64,000 bases of DNA from CAISCU01 sp943361925 (GCA_943361925.1 CALRIT020000004.1:186001-250000); one strand, 5' to 3'; shown: positions 28,192 through 37,378, numbered from the stretch's first letter. Numbers and translations: made by a program. Notes: generated by a model not told the origin, from the letters alone.

Positions 28192-29637
28192 ATGAAGAAA
28201 ATCAGCATTTTACTACTATTTTTTAGTCTTTGTTTCTCTTCATTTGCAAAAGATGAAGGTTACTTAATTACTGTAAACCTTAAAGGAAACGCAGGAAAAA
28301 AATTCTATTTGGGTTATTATTTCGGTGATAAACAATACCTGAGAGATTCTGCTTTTGCAGATAAAACAGGAAAAGTTGTTTTCAAAGGTCCGAAAGCGCT
28401 TGAAGGTGGAATTTACATGATGGCTACTCACGACAAAAACTTGATGTTTGATTTTGTTGTTACCGAACAAATTTTCACATTAGAGACAGATACCTTTGAT
28501 TATGTAACAAATATGAAAGTAAAAGGCTCACCTGAAAACGAACTTTTCTTCACCTATACAAAATATACAACCAGCAAAGGTCGTGAAGCCCAAAAAATTG
28601 ATGGTTTAATGAAGGATGCAAAAGATAAAAATGATACTGCAGCCATCAGAAAATACAATGATGAGTACAAAAAAATCACTTCCGATTTATACGATTACAG
28701 AAAAAACATCATTACAAATAACCCTACGAGTTTATTAGCCAAAATCTTCAAAATTATGACAGATGTTGAAGTTCCTCCGGCTCCTAAAAACGAAAAAGGA
28801 GAAATCATTGACTCTGCATTTCAATACAATTATTACAGAGCTCATTATTTTGATAATTTCGATTTTGCTGATGAAAGAATTGTAAGAACTCCAGTTTTTC
28901 ATTCGAAAATGGAAACTTACATGACCAAATTAACGCCACAAACTCCTGAGTGTATCATTGAATCGGCTGATATGCTTTTAAAACAAGCAGAAAAAGGAAA
29001 AGAAAACTTTAAGTATGTTTTGTACTGGATTACCAATCATTATGAAACTTCTACTTTTATGGGAATGGATAAAGTTTTTGTTCATATGGTTGATGCCTAT
29101 TATGCAAAAGGAAAAGCATTCTGGGTTGATGAAACTTTACTTTTTAAAATGAAAGACAGAGCTGATCAGCTTAGAAATAACCTAATTGGCAACAAGGCTC
29201 CAAACCTTACTATGATTGATACTAACAATGTTTATCACAGTTTATATAATGTAAAAAGTAAATATACTTTACTTATTTTCTGGGATGCCAATTGCGGAAA
29301 ATGTAAAGAAGAAATGCCGAAACTGGTTGATTTATATGAATCAATCAACAAAGGTAAAAAAGAAAAATTCTTTGATGTTTATGGCGTTAGTTTAACTCCT
29401 GATGCGAACGATTGGTTGAAATATCTTCGTGAAAAGAAATTAAAGTGGTTAAACATTTACGACCCTCAAAATGAAACAAATTTCAGAAGGTTGTATGATA
29501 TCTATTCAACTCCTGTTTTATACCTGATGGATGAAAATAAAAAGATTATTGCCAAAAGAATTGATGTAACGCAGTTGAAAGATTTTATCACTGATTACGA
29601 AGCCGGAAAAATTAAGTACAGCAACGTATGTAAGTAA
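28192..29637 (+). CDS. DUF4369/DUF5106 thioredoxin-like (TlpA/ResA-type) protein
   Basis: A 481-residue exported redox protein. Signal peptide ISILLLFFSLCFSSFAKDEG; DUF4369-type beta domain (ITVNLKGNAGKKFYLGYYF ... GPKALEGGIYMM); a helical DUF5106-type middle; then a thioredoxin fold starting GNKAPNLTMIDTNNVYH with active site CGKC (C368, C371) in FWDANCGKCKEEMPKL and cis-Pro loop YSTPVLYLMD. Such periplasmic proteins are common in Bacteroidota and are thought to reduce disulfides or support cytochrome maturation; the actual substrate is unknown. A strong terminator follows. Confidence 0.85.
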   Translation: MKKISILLLFFSLCFSSFAKDEGYLITVNLKGNAGKKFYLGYYFGDKQYLRDSAFADKTGKVVFKGPKALEGGIYMMATHDKNLMFDFVVTEQIFTLETDTFDYVTNMKVKGSPENELFFTYTKYTTSKGREAQKIDGLMKDAKDKNDTAAIRKYNDEYKKITSDLYDYRKNIITNNPTSLLAKIFKIMTDVEVPPAPKNEKGEIIDSAFQYNYYRAHYFDNFDFADERIVRTPVFHSKMETYMTKLTPQTPECIIESADMLLKQAEKGKENFKYVLYWITNHYETSTFMGMDKVFVHMVDAYYAKGKAFWVDETLLFKMKDRADQLRNNLIGNKAPNLTMIDTNNVYHSLYNVKSKYTLLIFWDANCGKCKEEMPKLVDLYESINKGKKEKFFDVYGVSLTPDANDWLKYLREKKLKWLNIYDPQNETNFRRLYDIYSTPVLYLMDENKKIIAKRIDVTQLKDFITDYEAGKIKYSNVCK

Positions 29638-29666
29638 TTGCAAAGACAATTATAGAATATTAAAGG

Positions 29667-29702
29667 AAAACCCCTTTGTAACTAAGCTTACAAAGGGGTT
29701 TT
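29667..29702 (+). terminator. rho-independent terminator
   Basis: A perfect 15-bp stem: left arm 29667-29681 (AAAACCCCTTTGTAA), 6-nt loop CTAAGC, right arm 29688-29702 ending in GGGGTTTT. It starts 30 nt after the DUF4369/thioredoxin gene. Confidence 0.85.
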
Positions 29703-29882
29703 GCTTTTATAATCCTGTAAAAATTATACGAATATCCGTTTGTAAACGAGAAGTATTTTTTATATAAACAGTTTATGTTTGGAGAATTATTTTCAGGATT
29801 TAAATTGCTTTATTAAATGAAATTAATGACCCCGAAGGCGGTCACATGTTTATAGAAAAATGTGGCAAACCAAATTCTCCCT

Positions 29883-29927
29883 CCAAACTCAACAACGCGG
29901 ACCTTTGGTCCGCGTTGTTGAGTTTGG
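29883..29927. repeat. long perfect inverted repeat (21-bp stem, 3-nt loop)
   Basis: Left arm 29883-29903 begins CCAAACTCAACAACGCGG, loop TTT (29904-29906), right arm 29907-29927 is its exact complement. It has no T-tract, is much more GC-rich than its surroundings and lies in the 478-bp gap before bshB1. Just upstream are two weaker hairpins, TGACC...GGTCA (about 29828-29845) and CACAT...ATGTG. No gene is visible in the gap. Confidence 0.8.
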
Positions 29928-30115
29928 GGATCTATTATCATATTTTATTTTCTTTAAAAATGTCACCTCTTCAGGATTATAAGAACTTGCAAAAAGAAAC
30001 ATAAACTAAGAATTATTCATTTTTTGTGGTTTGATTTTGCACAATTTAATTTCGTTTAATACACCCAATTTCAAAAAAAACTTTCCAATCCAATGCTTTC
30101 TTCTATTTTCGCCCC

Positions 30116-30832
30116 ATGAAATTAGATATTTTAGTATTTGCGGCTCACCCTGATGATGCAGAATTAAGCTGTAGCGGAACAATTGTACATCATTTAAAAC
30201 TTGGTCATAAAGTTGGTATTATAGATTTAACAAGAGGAGAACTAGGTACAAGAGGTAGCGCGGATTTAAGAGATATTGAAGCAGCAAAATCAAGCGAAAT
30301 ATTAGGAATTACAGTTAGAGAAAACCTGGCTTTAGCTGATGGATTTTTCAGAAAAGACAAAGAAACCTTACTAACAATAATTAGCAAAATCAGAAAATAC
30401 CAACCGGAAATTGTTTTGTGTAACGCTGAAGAAGACCGCCATGTTGACCATGGAAGAGCCGGTGATTTGTTAGAAGAAGCTTGTTTTTTATCGGGATTAA
30501 GGAAAATTGAAACTTCTGATAATAACCAAAATCAAAAAGAATGGAGACCAAAAGCGGTTTATCATTATATACAAGATAGGTTATTGGAGCCAGATTTAAT
30601 TTTTGATATCACACCATATTTTCAAACCAAAATGGATAGTATCATGGCATTTTCTAGTCAGTTTTACGACCCCAATTCTACAGAACCACAAACACCAATT
30701 TCAGGTGAAGAATTCATTAAACATGTTGAAGGACGTGCCTTACATTTTGGAAGGATTATTGGTGTTAAATACGGTGAAGGCTTTACTGTTAAAAGAACAA
30801 TTGGCACCAACAACCTACTAAACTTGATTTAA
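30116..30832 (+). CDS. bshB1: bacillithiol biosynthesis deacetylase BshB1
   Basis: Zinc-dependent deacetylase making glucosaminyl-malate from its N-acetyl form, the second step of bacillithiol synthesis. The 238-residue LmbE/PIG-L fold shows AHPDDAEL (H11, D13, D14 zinc and catalytic region), DLTRGELGTRGSADLRDIEA, EDRHVDHGRA with the further metal histidines, and the BshB1-type tail FSSQFYDPNSTEPQTPISG and EGRALHFGRIIGVKYGEGF. TATTTTCG at 30104-30111 ends 4 nt before the ATG. No bshA or bshC nearby. Confidence 0.93.
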   Translation: MKLDILVFAAHPDDAELSCSGTIVHHLKLGHKVGIIDLTRGELGTRGSADLRDIEAAKSSEILGITVRENLALADGFFRKDKETLLTIISKIRKYQPEIVLCNAEEDRHVDHGRAGDLLEEACFLSGLRKIETSDNNQNQKEWRPKAVYHYIQDRLLEPDLIFDITPYFQTKMDSIMAFSSQFYDPNSTEPQTPISGEEFIKHVEGRALHFGRIIGVKYGEGFTVKRTIGTNNLLNLI

Positions 30833-30860
30833 GTAGTAGCCAATCTTTTAAAAATTTAAT

Positions 30861-31766
30861 TTATTTAATTGCAATCCACTTTGCCTTTATTTTAGCAAAG
30901 AAATAATTGATTCCACCTGGATTTTTTAGTTCAGTTCCATCAACTTTTTGTCCCATTCTCAACATTTTTTCATACAAAAAAGAAGAAGGAATTCCCCACT
31001 TTTGAGCAAAGGTTTTTCTGCCATCGTTTCTTATCACCCTTCCTGTTGATTTTGATTTGAAATGATAAACTAAACTTTTGCCAATACCTTTAAAATCGCG
31101 GATTCCAAGCTGCCAACACTTCATTCCGAAATCCGGATCTGAATAAAATCCGGGGCTAAATTGTTCATCATATCCACCAACTAAATCCCAAACTCGTTTT
31201 GATACAATGCTTGGTGGCCAGCATGAGCCATACCAGTCGGCAGGAAAATTTGATTCGATTGACACAAATTTCAACAATTCAACTTCACGAAAACTTTTTT
31301 TATCTCTTCCAAAATCAAATGGAGAATAAACGGCTTTACTGCTACTTTTTTCGAATTCAATCATGGTTGATGAATAATAAAACAAATCATCATTCCTTTT
31401 TTGAATTTCATCATACAAGAATTTATCCCAATTAGGACAAACATACATATCATCATTCATGTAAACGATGTATTTGCAATTTGCCAATTTTGCTGAAGCG
31501 TTTAATGAAGCACAAACTCCGGCATTTTCAGAAGAAAAAGTTGAATCGATTTTATTATTCTTAACCCAATCTAAGGTGCCATCTTTGCCTTCATTTACAT
31601 GAACAATTATCTGATGACTAAAAGCACTATTCTTTTTTATGCTATCGATACATAGCTGCAATAAATCGAGGTTATTCCAGCTGGGAATTAAAATTGAAAA
31701 AAGATTTTCCTTATTACTTTCAGATTGAAGTAAGGTTTGAATAGATGGAATCAGAAACCCGCTCAT
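30861..31766 (-). CDS. family 2 glycosyltransferase
   Basis: A 301-residue GT-A enzyme. FSILIPSWNNLDLLQLCIDS starts the nucleotide-binding fold, VCASLNASAKLANCKYIVYM leads to the metal motif NDDMYV (DxD-like), and PPSIVSKRVWDLVGGYDEQF ... SDPDFGMKCWQLGIRDF is the acceptor-side motif. No membrane helix. Its ATG lies in the ATGA overlap with the stop of the LysM-protein gene, so it is translated with it. The sugar and acceptor are unknown; the pairing suggests wall or envelope glycan work. Confidence 0.85.
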   Translation of the reverse strand: MSGFLIPSIQTLLQSESNKENLFSILIPSWNNLDLLQLCIDSIKKNSAFSHQIIVHVNEGKDGTLDWVKNNKIDSTFSSENAGVCASLNASAKLANCKYIVYMNDDMYVCPNWDKFLYDEIQKRNDDLFYYSSTMIEFEKSSSKAVYSPFDFGRDKKSFREVELLKFVSIESNFPADWYGSCWPPSIVSKRVWDLVGGYDEQFSPGFYSDPDFGMKCWQLGIRDFKGIGKSLVYHFKSKSTGRVIRNDGRKTFAQKWGIPSSFLYEKMLRMGQKVDGTELKNPGGINYFFAKIKAKWIAIK

Positions 31767-33517
31767 TGCTTTTTAATCTCACCAAAAATAACTCTAACGT
31801 TTGATTTTGGACTTGAAACATTCAATTTCAAAGCGGTTTTATCATCCAACATAACTACACAATCTTTTGGTGCGTTTTTAGGTAAAGGACCATAAACCTG
31901 AACATATGCATAATCAAAATAATCATCATTTTTGATTTGCACCCATGTTCCTTTAGCAGCATTATTTAACAAAACACCTTTTAATTTTGCCTTAGGATTA
32001 TAGTAAGCAATACCTGATTGAAAAACCTGATCAACTTCAAAATCTTTCTTATTAATTCTTGCAGGAAGTGATCTTTCGTAATAAGATAAATTACCTCTAT
32101 TTTCATTAACTACCAATTCTTGTCCTTCACGTAATCTGTATTGTAATAAGGCGTTCCAGTTTACTAAATCACTTTGCGTTACACCATATTTTTTTGCAAT
32201 TGTATAAAGTGTTTCACCTTTTTTAACTACATGTGAAAAGTATTTATCTCCTGTTCCTTGTTTGTTTGATGTTGGTGTAATGTATAAAGCATTGCTATCA
32301 GCAGCATTTTCAGCCCATTCATCAACTACAATTCTCTGATCACGAAAATCTACTACTGAATAAGTAACAATATTGTTTTCATATAAAGAAAAATCGTTTT
32401 CAATTTTCACCCCTGCTTCATCAATTCTACCATAATGTTTTACAATTGAAGTATCAATTTCTCTATCTTCAACTTCATGGTGTGATGATTGTACTGAACT
32501 CGCAACTTTATATTCTGGTTTTTCTTTTTTTACTTCTTTAAATTCTTCCTGTTCAATTTCGGTATCATTTTTACTTACCAATTTTGGCTCTTCTTTTTGT
32601 GGAGTTTGAATGGCATTTGTTTGATTTAAACTTTCTACCATTGCAATTGAATCTGCCTTTTCAGTCTTCGACATTGGGGCATCTGCTTTTACATCATGCC
32701 ACATGTTTTTGATTGCAGCCGCAGAACTATCGCGCTTTTCCGACCTTTGAGCAGCAGAAAGTTTTGGTTCCGGAGTTTGCAATGGAGCACTTCCTTTAGG
32801 AATCAATAACTTTTGTCCTTTCCATAAATTTGGAGAACTCAATTCATTCACCTCCATCAAATATTCAGGATCTTGTTGAATACTTGCAGCTAATTGTTGA
32901 ATTGTTTGAGAAGAACCTACTACATAAACCTGAAATTCTTTAACCTTATTTGTTGCCTTTTTTGATGGCCTTTGGTCTTCAATGGGTGTTAAAGGTTTTT
33001 CTACAATAATTGGTGGTGGAGCGATAACAGGTTCTGGATTTGTTATCTCTTTTCTCTCGTTATCTCTTTTCTCATTTTCTTTTCGTGAATCAGGTAAAAC
33101 AGGCTCAACTACATTTTCATTAACAGCTAATTCAGGTTCTTTTGTTACCTGAAATACAGTTTTTCCTGCTGAAGTTTTTTCGGCTGGAGGAGGTAAACTC
33201 GTTGCTAAAGGCAATCTGGTATTACTTACAGGTAAAACGTTTTGTACCTGAACTTCACCATACTTTTCAGTATTTACAGGGATTCTCACCAATTGTCCGG
33301 GTTTTACTTCACCCTGAATCAACGGATTTGAAGACATGATAATGTTTGCATCCATCCCGTATTTGTCGGCAATGTCGGCTATTTTTTCACCCGCAACTGC
33401 GCGATGTACAATCATTTTTTTACCTTCCCTTAATTCTAATCTTAGAGAATCAAGAGGTTTGGCGAATGTTGCTAATGAAAACAACATAAATATGATTAAT
33501 GCATTCAAAAACTTCAT
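31763..33517 (-). CDS. LysM-repeat envelope protein
   Basis: A 584-residue exported protein with signal peptide MKFLNALIIFMLFSLATFA (ATG at 33517 preferred to the TTG two codons earlier). Three LysM-like modules: near the N-terminus (VHRAVAGEKIADIADKYGMD ... GQLVRIPV), in the middle (EFQVYVVGSSQTIQQLAAS ... GQKLLIP, more diverged) and around residue 430 (HVVKKGETLYTIAKKYGVTQ). Long charged linkers rich in Glu, Lys, Pro lie between. The C-terminal ~100 residues (SGIAYYNPKAKLKGVLLNNA ... YAYVQVYGPLPKNAPKDCVV) look like a double-psi-barrel-type module. Likely binds peptidoglycan in the periplasm. Overlaps the GT2 gene by 4 nt. Confidence 0.82.
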   Translation of the reverse strand: MKFLNALIIFMLFSLATFAKPLDSLRLELREGKKMIVHRAVAGEKIADIADKYGMDANIIMSSNPLIQGEVKPGQLVRIPVNTEKYGEVQVQNVLPVSNTRLPLATSLPPPAEKTSAGKTVFQVTKEPELAVNENVVEPVLPDSRKENEKRDNERKEITNPEPVIAPPPIIVEKPLTPIEDQRPSKKATNKVKEFQVYVVGSSQTIQQLAASIQQDPEYLMEVNELSSPNLWKGQKLLIPKGSAPLQTPEPKLSAAQRSEKRDSSAAAIKNMWHDVKADAPMSKTEKADSIAMVESLNQTNAIQTPQKEEPKLVSKNDTEIEQEEFKEVKKEKPEYKVASSVQSSHHEVEDREIDTSIVKHYGRIDEAGVKIENDFSLYENNIVTYSVVDFRDQRIVVDEWAENAADSNALYITPTSNKQGTGDKYFSHVVKKGETLYTIAKKYGVTQSDLVNWNALLQYRLREGQELVVNENRGNLSYYERSLPARINKKDFEVDQVFQSGIAYYNPKAKLKGVLLNNAAKGTWVQIKNDDYFDYAYVQVYGPLPKNAPKDCVVMLDDKTALKLNVSSPKSNVRVIFGEIKKQ

Positions 33518-33675
33518 GGACAATATTTTTTCTTTAATTACAATTAGTGCAATTAATATTCTTTCAAAAATAAAGAATTTGAGATGAAGCTTGTAGCTTG
33601 TTTTAGCCTGATATTGTGGGGAAACCTATTTTTTGTACACTCAAATTGAAGTTTTAAGAATTCAATTCCCGAAAA

Positions 33676-33972
33676 TTACTTCACCTTATCTAACAAATCC
33701 AAACTCCAGGCTTGCGGTTTATCGTTGAATAAAACCTTTGTTTTTGCCCATGTATCTTTAAACAATTCTGAGTATCTATAATGGTTTAAACAAGTTTCAT
33801 CACGCCAGTAACTGTAGGTAAAAAGCACATTGGTTTGTTTTGAATCACGTAATAAATTCAATCCTTCACAGCCTTCGAATCCGGCAATTTTATCTTTAGA
33901 AGCTTCAAAAACTTTAAGAAAATTTTCAACTTCTTCAGGTCTGAAACTCATTCTTACAATTCTATTTATCAT
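33676..33972 (-). CDS. antibiotic biosynthesis monooxygenase (ABM) domain protein
   Basis: A 98-residue single-domain protein with a dimeric ferredoxin-like fold: NRIVRMSFRPEEVENFLKVF, the FEGCEGLNLLRDSKQTNVLF core, YSYWRDETCLNHYRYSELF. These small quinol-monooxygenase/YdhR-like proteins are often of unknown substrate. Its start overlaps the end of the upstream SAM-hydrolase-type gene by 11 nt, so co-expression is certain; a shared pathway is not. Confidence 0.82.
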   Translation of the reverse strand: MINRIVRMSFRPEEVENFLKVFEASKDKIAGFEGCEGLNLLRDSKQTNVLFTYSYWRDETCLNHYRYSELFKDTWAKTKVLFNDKPQAWSLDLLDKVK

Positions 33973-34753
33973 TTTCTTCTAATTTTTCGACCATAATCAT
34001 TGAACCGGGCTTCAATCCTAATAGTTGTGCACCTTTGGCTCTATTCATGCAAATTTCCAATAAATTGTTTTCATTAAAAACTGCAATTTCATCACCCGCT
34101 TTTCCTAAATAATAATTAGGTGCTATTTTATCGATGAAATTTCGCTTCCAATACAAAATTTTAAAAGGAGAATTCCCTACAAATGATTCAAACTCATTTT
34201 TTGTAATATTGGTGATGGCATTTTGGTAACTATCAACCATCATAACCCTGCCTTTTAGGATGTTATGTTCTACAAAAACATCTATACTTTGTAAAATTCG
34301 CTGAATAGTTCCTGGTTCTGCAATTCCTTTTAAATCACCTCTTTTTGTAAAATGAGCAATTACCTCAGGAAAAATATTCTTTTCAGGAAAAATCTCATTT
34401 ACTCTGTTTTCAAGTCCGGTAATTTTATAAACTTTCTTTGGTAACTCTTTGAATAACAATGAGAAAATAGAATTATCTGCACCAATAAAAAAGTGAGAAT
34501 CAAACTCAACCACCAAAATTTGTTTGTGTAAAAATAAGGAAGTATCAACTGCTAAAATATGCCAAGTGCCATCAGGAAAATTTTTGTAAACCCCTGAAAG
34601 CACAAAAGCAGCCTGCATCACATTAAACTGCTCGGTTTCATGCGAAATATCTACAATCACTGCATTGGGCACTTTGCTATAAATAGCTCCTTTTAATGCT
34701 CCAATATAGTGACTTACAGCACCATAGTCAGAAGTTAATGTGATAATGTTCAA
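33962..34753 (-). CDS. SAM hydroxide adenosyltransferase (DUF62, chlorinase/fluorinase family)
   Basis: A 263-residue protein of the family that splits S-adenosylmethionine with water (hydroxide) to adenosine and methionine; true fluorinases are rare relatives. Motifs: ITLTSDYGAVSHYIGALKGA with the SAM-binding Asp, VDISHETEQFNVMQAAFVL, LAVDTSL, FIGADNSIFSLL and C-terminal YLGKAGDEIAVFNENNLLEI with LGLKPGSMIMV. Start codon is TTG at 34753. It is divergent from phoH, which also starts with TTG, 53 bp away. The halogenase loop is not evident, so hydrolase activity is the better guess. Confidence 0.85.
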   Translation of the reverse strand: MNIITLTSDYGAVSHYIGALKGAIYSKVPNAVIVDISHETEQFNVMQAAFVLSGVYKNFPDGTWHILAVDTSLFLHKQILVVEFDSHFFIGADNSIFSLLFKELPKKVYKITGLENRVNEIFPEKNIFPEVIAHFTKRGDLKGIAEPGTIQRILQSIDVFVEHNILKGRVMMVDSYQNAITNITKNEFESFVGNSPFKILYWKRNFIDKIAPNYYLGKAGDEIAVFNENNLLEICMNRAKGAQLLGLKPGSMIMVEKLEENDK

Positions 34754-34806
34754 AGCAGATGATTTTTCTTAAATTCGTTGCAAATTAACAACTAGCAAAC
34801 CACAAT

Positions 34807-35802
34807 TTGAATACTAAAGAAATTAGCATCGACCATTTTGAGCCAACATTGGTATTTGGTCCGCACAATAAAAACCTGAAAATACTTCAAAATCATTTCC
34901 CTAAGCTAAAAATTGTTTCAAGAGGAAACCAAATAATTTTATCTGGTGATGAATTCACAATTGAACTTTTTGAAGAAAAATTTCAAGAGCTGGTTCATAC
35001 AATTGATCAATTCGGTTCTATTAGCGAGGTTCAATTGGAATCAATTTTAAGTGGAACAAATCCGAAAAAATCATCCACAAAAACAGAAGAAAAACCTACT
35101 GAAACCGGTGATATTATTCTTTATGGAAACAATGGTAAAGTAATCAGAGCGAAAACTCCCAACCAGCGTAAAATGGTTTCTTTACTCAATAAAAATGATA
35201 TTCTTTTTGCAATTGGTCCTGCCGGTACCGGAAAAACTTATACTGCCGTTGCTTTGGCTGTAAAGGCTTTAAAAGAAAAGGAAATCAGAAGAATTATTCT
35301 GGCCAGACCAGCTGTAGAAGCCGGTGAAAATCTGGGTTTCTTGCCAGGTGATTTAAAAGAAAAAATCGATCCATATTTACGTCCTTTGTATGATGCTTTG
35401 GATGATATGATTCCAGCTGACAAACTAAAATCATATATCGAAACCCGTGTGATAGAAATTGCACCAATGGCTTTTATGCGTGGTAGAACTTTAGATAATG
35501 CTTATGTTATTCTGGATGAAGCTCAAAATGCCACCGACCTTCAATTGAAAATGTTTCTAACCAGAATGGGACCCAATGCTAAATTTATTATCACCGGTGA
35601 TTTAACCCAAATTGATTTGCCTAAACAGGAACATTCAGGTTTATTAAAAGCTGTGAAAATTTTAGATGGAATTAAAGGAATTGAATTTGCATACCTTAGT
35701 TTTGAAGACGTGGTTCGACACAAATTGGTGAAAGATATCATCAAGGCATACGACCATAAAAAACCAAATAAAACAGAATCCAATCATAAAGACTCAAAAT
35801 AA
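34807..35802 (+). CDS. PhoH family ATPase
   Basis: A 331-residue PhoH-like protein: N-terminal KH-like RNA-binding region (VFGPHNKNLKILQNHFPKLK ... RGNQIILSGDE), Walker A GPAGTGKTYTAVALAVKAL near residue 137, Walker B YVILDEAQNAT, and TRMGPNAKFIITGDLTQIDLP. Family members are ATPases linked to RNA metabolism (YbeZ partner of YbeY in proteobacteria). Start codon is TTG at 34807; no in-frame ATG lies nearby, and TAAATTCG at 34770-34777 is a possible -7 box. purC follows after 6 nt. Confidence 0.92.
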   Translation: MNTKEISIDHFEPTLVFGPHNKNLKILQNHFPKLKIVSRGNQIILSGDEFTIELFEEKFQELVHTIDQFGSISEVQLESILSGTNPKKSSTKTEEKPTETGDIILYGNNGKVIRAKTPNQRKMVSLLNKNDILFAIGPAGTGKTYTAVALAVKALKEKEIRRIILARPAVEAGENLGFLPGDLKEKIDPYLRPLYDALDDMIPADKLKSYIETRVIEIAPMAFMRGRTLDNAYVILDEAQNATDLQLKMFLTRMGPNAKFIITGDLTQIDLPKQEHSGLLKAVKILDGIKGIEFAYLSFEDVVRHKLVKDIIKAYDHKKPNKTESNHKDSK

Positions 35803-35808
35803 TCTGAC

Positions 35809-36753
35809 ATGAAAGCACTTGTTCAAACCCAATACCAATTACCCAATCAGGTTTCATTTTACAGAGGAAAAGTTAGAGATGTGTATGGCATTTCAGATAA
35901 ATACCTGGCTATGGTTGCCTGCGATAGAATTTCAGCCTTTGATGTTGTTTTACCCGAGCCTATTCCTTTTAAAGGACAAGTTTTAAACCAGATTGCAAAA
36001 CACTTTCTTGATTTAAGCAAAGACATTGTTCCAAACTGGTTAATCACTAGTCCAGACCCCAATGTAAGTATCGGACATTTATGCAAACCACTTCCCATTG
36101 AAATGGTAATTCGAGGTTATTTAGCAGGTCATGCCTGGAGAGAATACAAAAGCGGGAAAAGAGTAATATGTGGCGTTAACATGCCTGAAGGTATGAAAGA
36201 AAATGACCGTTTTCCTGAACCCATCATCACACCTACAATCAAAGCAACTGAAGGGCATGATGAAGATATTTCACGGGAAGATATTTTGTTACAAGGTTTA
36301 GCTACAGAAGCTGAATATGTTCAATTGGAAAATTATACCAGAAAACTATTTGCATTTGGCACAGAATACGCCGCCAATCAAGGTTTAATTCTGGTTGATA
36401 CCAAATACGAATTCGGAATTAAAGATGGCGAAGTGATGTTGATGGATGAAATTCATACACCTGATTCAAGTCGTTATTTTTATGCTGATACTTATGTTGA
36501 AATTCAAGCAAAAGACCAGCAACAAAGACAATTATCTAAAGAATTTGTAAGACAATGGTTGATTGAAAACGGATTCCAGGGAAAAGAAGGACAATCAGCA
36601 CCTCATATGCCTGATGAATTTATCAATTTGGTTACTTCAAGATACATTGAACTATTTGAAAAAGTAACAGGTAAAATCTTCATGAGGCAGGATTATGGTG
36701 ATGTAATCAATCGTGTTGAAATGAACATGGTAGATGCATTGAGTAAGATGTAA
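35809..36753 (+). CDS. purC: phosphoribosylaminoimidazole-succinocarboxamide synthase
   Basis: ATP-dependent ligase joining aspartate to CAIR in purine synthesis (SAICAR synthase). The 314 residues show FYRGKVRDVYGISDKYLAMV (ATP loop), DRISAFDVVLPEPIPFKGQV, IEMVIRGYLAGHAWREYKSG, PIITPTIKATEGHDEDIS and GLILVDTKYEFGIKDGEVML followed by DEIHTPDSSRYF. This is the long (about 300-residue) form, not the short E. coli form. Co-transcribed with phoH (6-nt gap) and followed by a terminator. Confidence 0.96.
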   Translation: MKALVQTQYQLPNQVSFYRGKVRDVYGISDKYLAMVACDRISAFDVVLPEPIPFKGQVLNQIAKHFLDLSKDIVPNWLITSPDPNVSIGHLCKPLPIEMVIRGYLAGHAWREYKSGKRVICGVNMPEGMKENDRFPEPIITPTIKATEGHDEDISREDILLQGLATEAEYVQLENYTRKLFAFGTEYAANQGLILVDTKYEFGIKDGEVMLMDEIHTPDSSRYFYADTYVEIQAKDQQQRQLSKEFVRQWLIENGFQGKEGQSAPHMPDEFINLVTSRYIELFEKVTGKIFMRQDYGDVINRVEMNMVDALSKM

Positions 36754-36831
36754 AAAAAGCTTGACTCAAAAGGAAAAATGAAGTTTCTTAGAATAGAATA
36801 AAAGATTTTCTATCTGATACTTAACCAAATA

Positions 36832-36872
36832 AAAAAAGAGGCTGTTTCATGATTTGAGACAGCCTCTTTTTT
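36832..36872 (+). terminator. rho-independent terminator after purC
   Basis: GAGGCTGTTTCA (left) pairs with TGAGACAGCCTC (right) with one G-T wobble, flanked by an A-run and a T-run. Because both runs are present it could also act on transcription from the vapC side. Confidence 0.85.
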
Positions 36873-36902
36873 AATACTACCATATTTTAAATTCTACTAG
36901 GT

Positions 36903-36948
36903 AAAGGCGCTCTAAACGGAGAATAGTCTATTGCGGAGATACATTCTC
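36903..36948. repeat. diverged direct repeat, copy 1 (left of the toxin-antitoxin pair)
   Basis: 46 nt starting AAAGGCGCTC and containing GGAGAATAGTCTATTGCGGA. About 32 of 46 positions match copy 2 at 37663-37708, and most mismatches are transitions. No ORF is associated. Confidence 0.5.
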
Positions 36949-37006
36949 AAGCGAGCTTTTTATACCTTATACCTATGTAATTTTTAAATATTTCCTTCTT
37001 TAAAAA

Positions 37007-37378
37007 CTACTCTTCATACAAGGCAAGATTTAATTTGTTTATTTTTCTAAATCCTTTATCCGCTGTAAGTAAAGGAATTTCTAATACTATTGAAGTGGCA
37101 GCAATGATGCTATCTGGCAATTTAATTTGATGCTTTTGTTTAATTAAGATTGTATGCTTTTTTATTTCTTCATTGATATCAACTATAATACAATCGTTCA
37201 AAAAATTTTTCACTGCCACCTGTTCCTTTGTTGAAATGCCTTTGTAACCAAGTAATTCAAGTTGGGTAATAAAAGAGATATAAACTTGCGAACCATTAAT
37301 AATTTCTGCAATGGTTGTATTGCCGGATAACAGATAGAGTGCAATATTGGTATCTATTAAAAAATTAGGACCACTCAT
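37007..37378 (-). CDS. vapC: PIN-domain ribonuclease toxin (VapC family)
   Basis: A 123-residue PIN nuclease with the expected acidic residues: FLIDTNIALYLLSG (D9), FITQLELLG (Glu), KLPDSIIAATSIVLEIPLL (Asp) and LLTADKGFRKI (Asp). In type II systems such toxins cut tRNA or rRNA until neutralised. Its start overlaps the upstream gene's end by 14 nt, the standard antitoxin-toxin order. Flanked on both sides by copies of a diverged direct repeat. Confidence 0.88.
   Translation of the reverse strand: MSGPNFLIDTNIALYLLSGNTTIAEIINGSQVYISFITQLELLGYKGISTKEQVAVKNFLNDCIIVDINEEIKKHTILIKQKHQIKLPDSIIAATSIVLEIPLLTADKGFRKINKLNLALYEE

Noticed and set aside
33962..34753. Possible fluorinase/chlorinase (organohalogen biosynthesis)
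   Set aside because: Most members of this family are SAM hydrolases and no halogen-specific loop or biosynthetic cluster is visible; neighbours are housekeeping genes.
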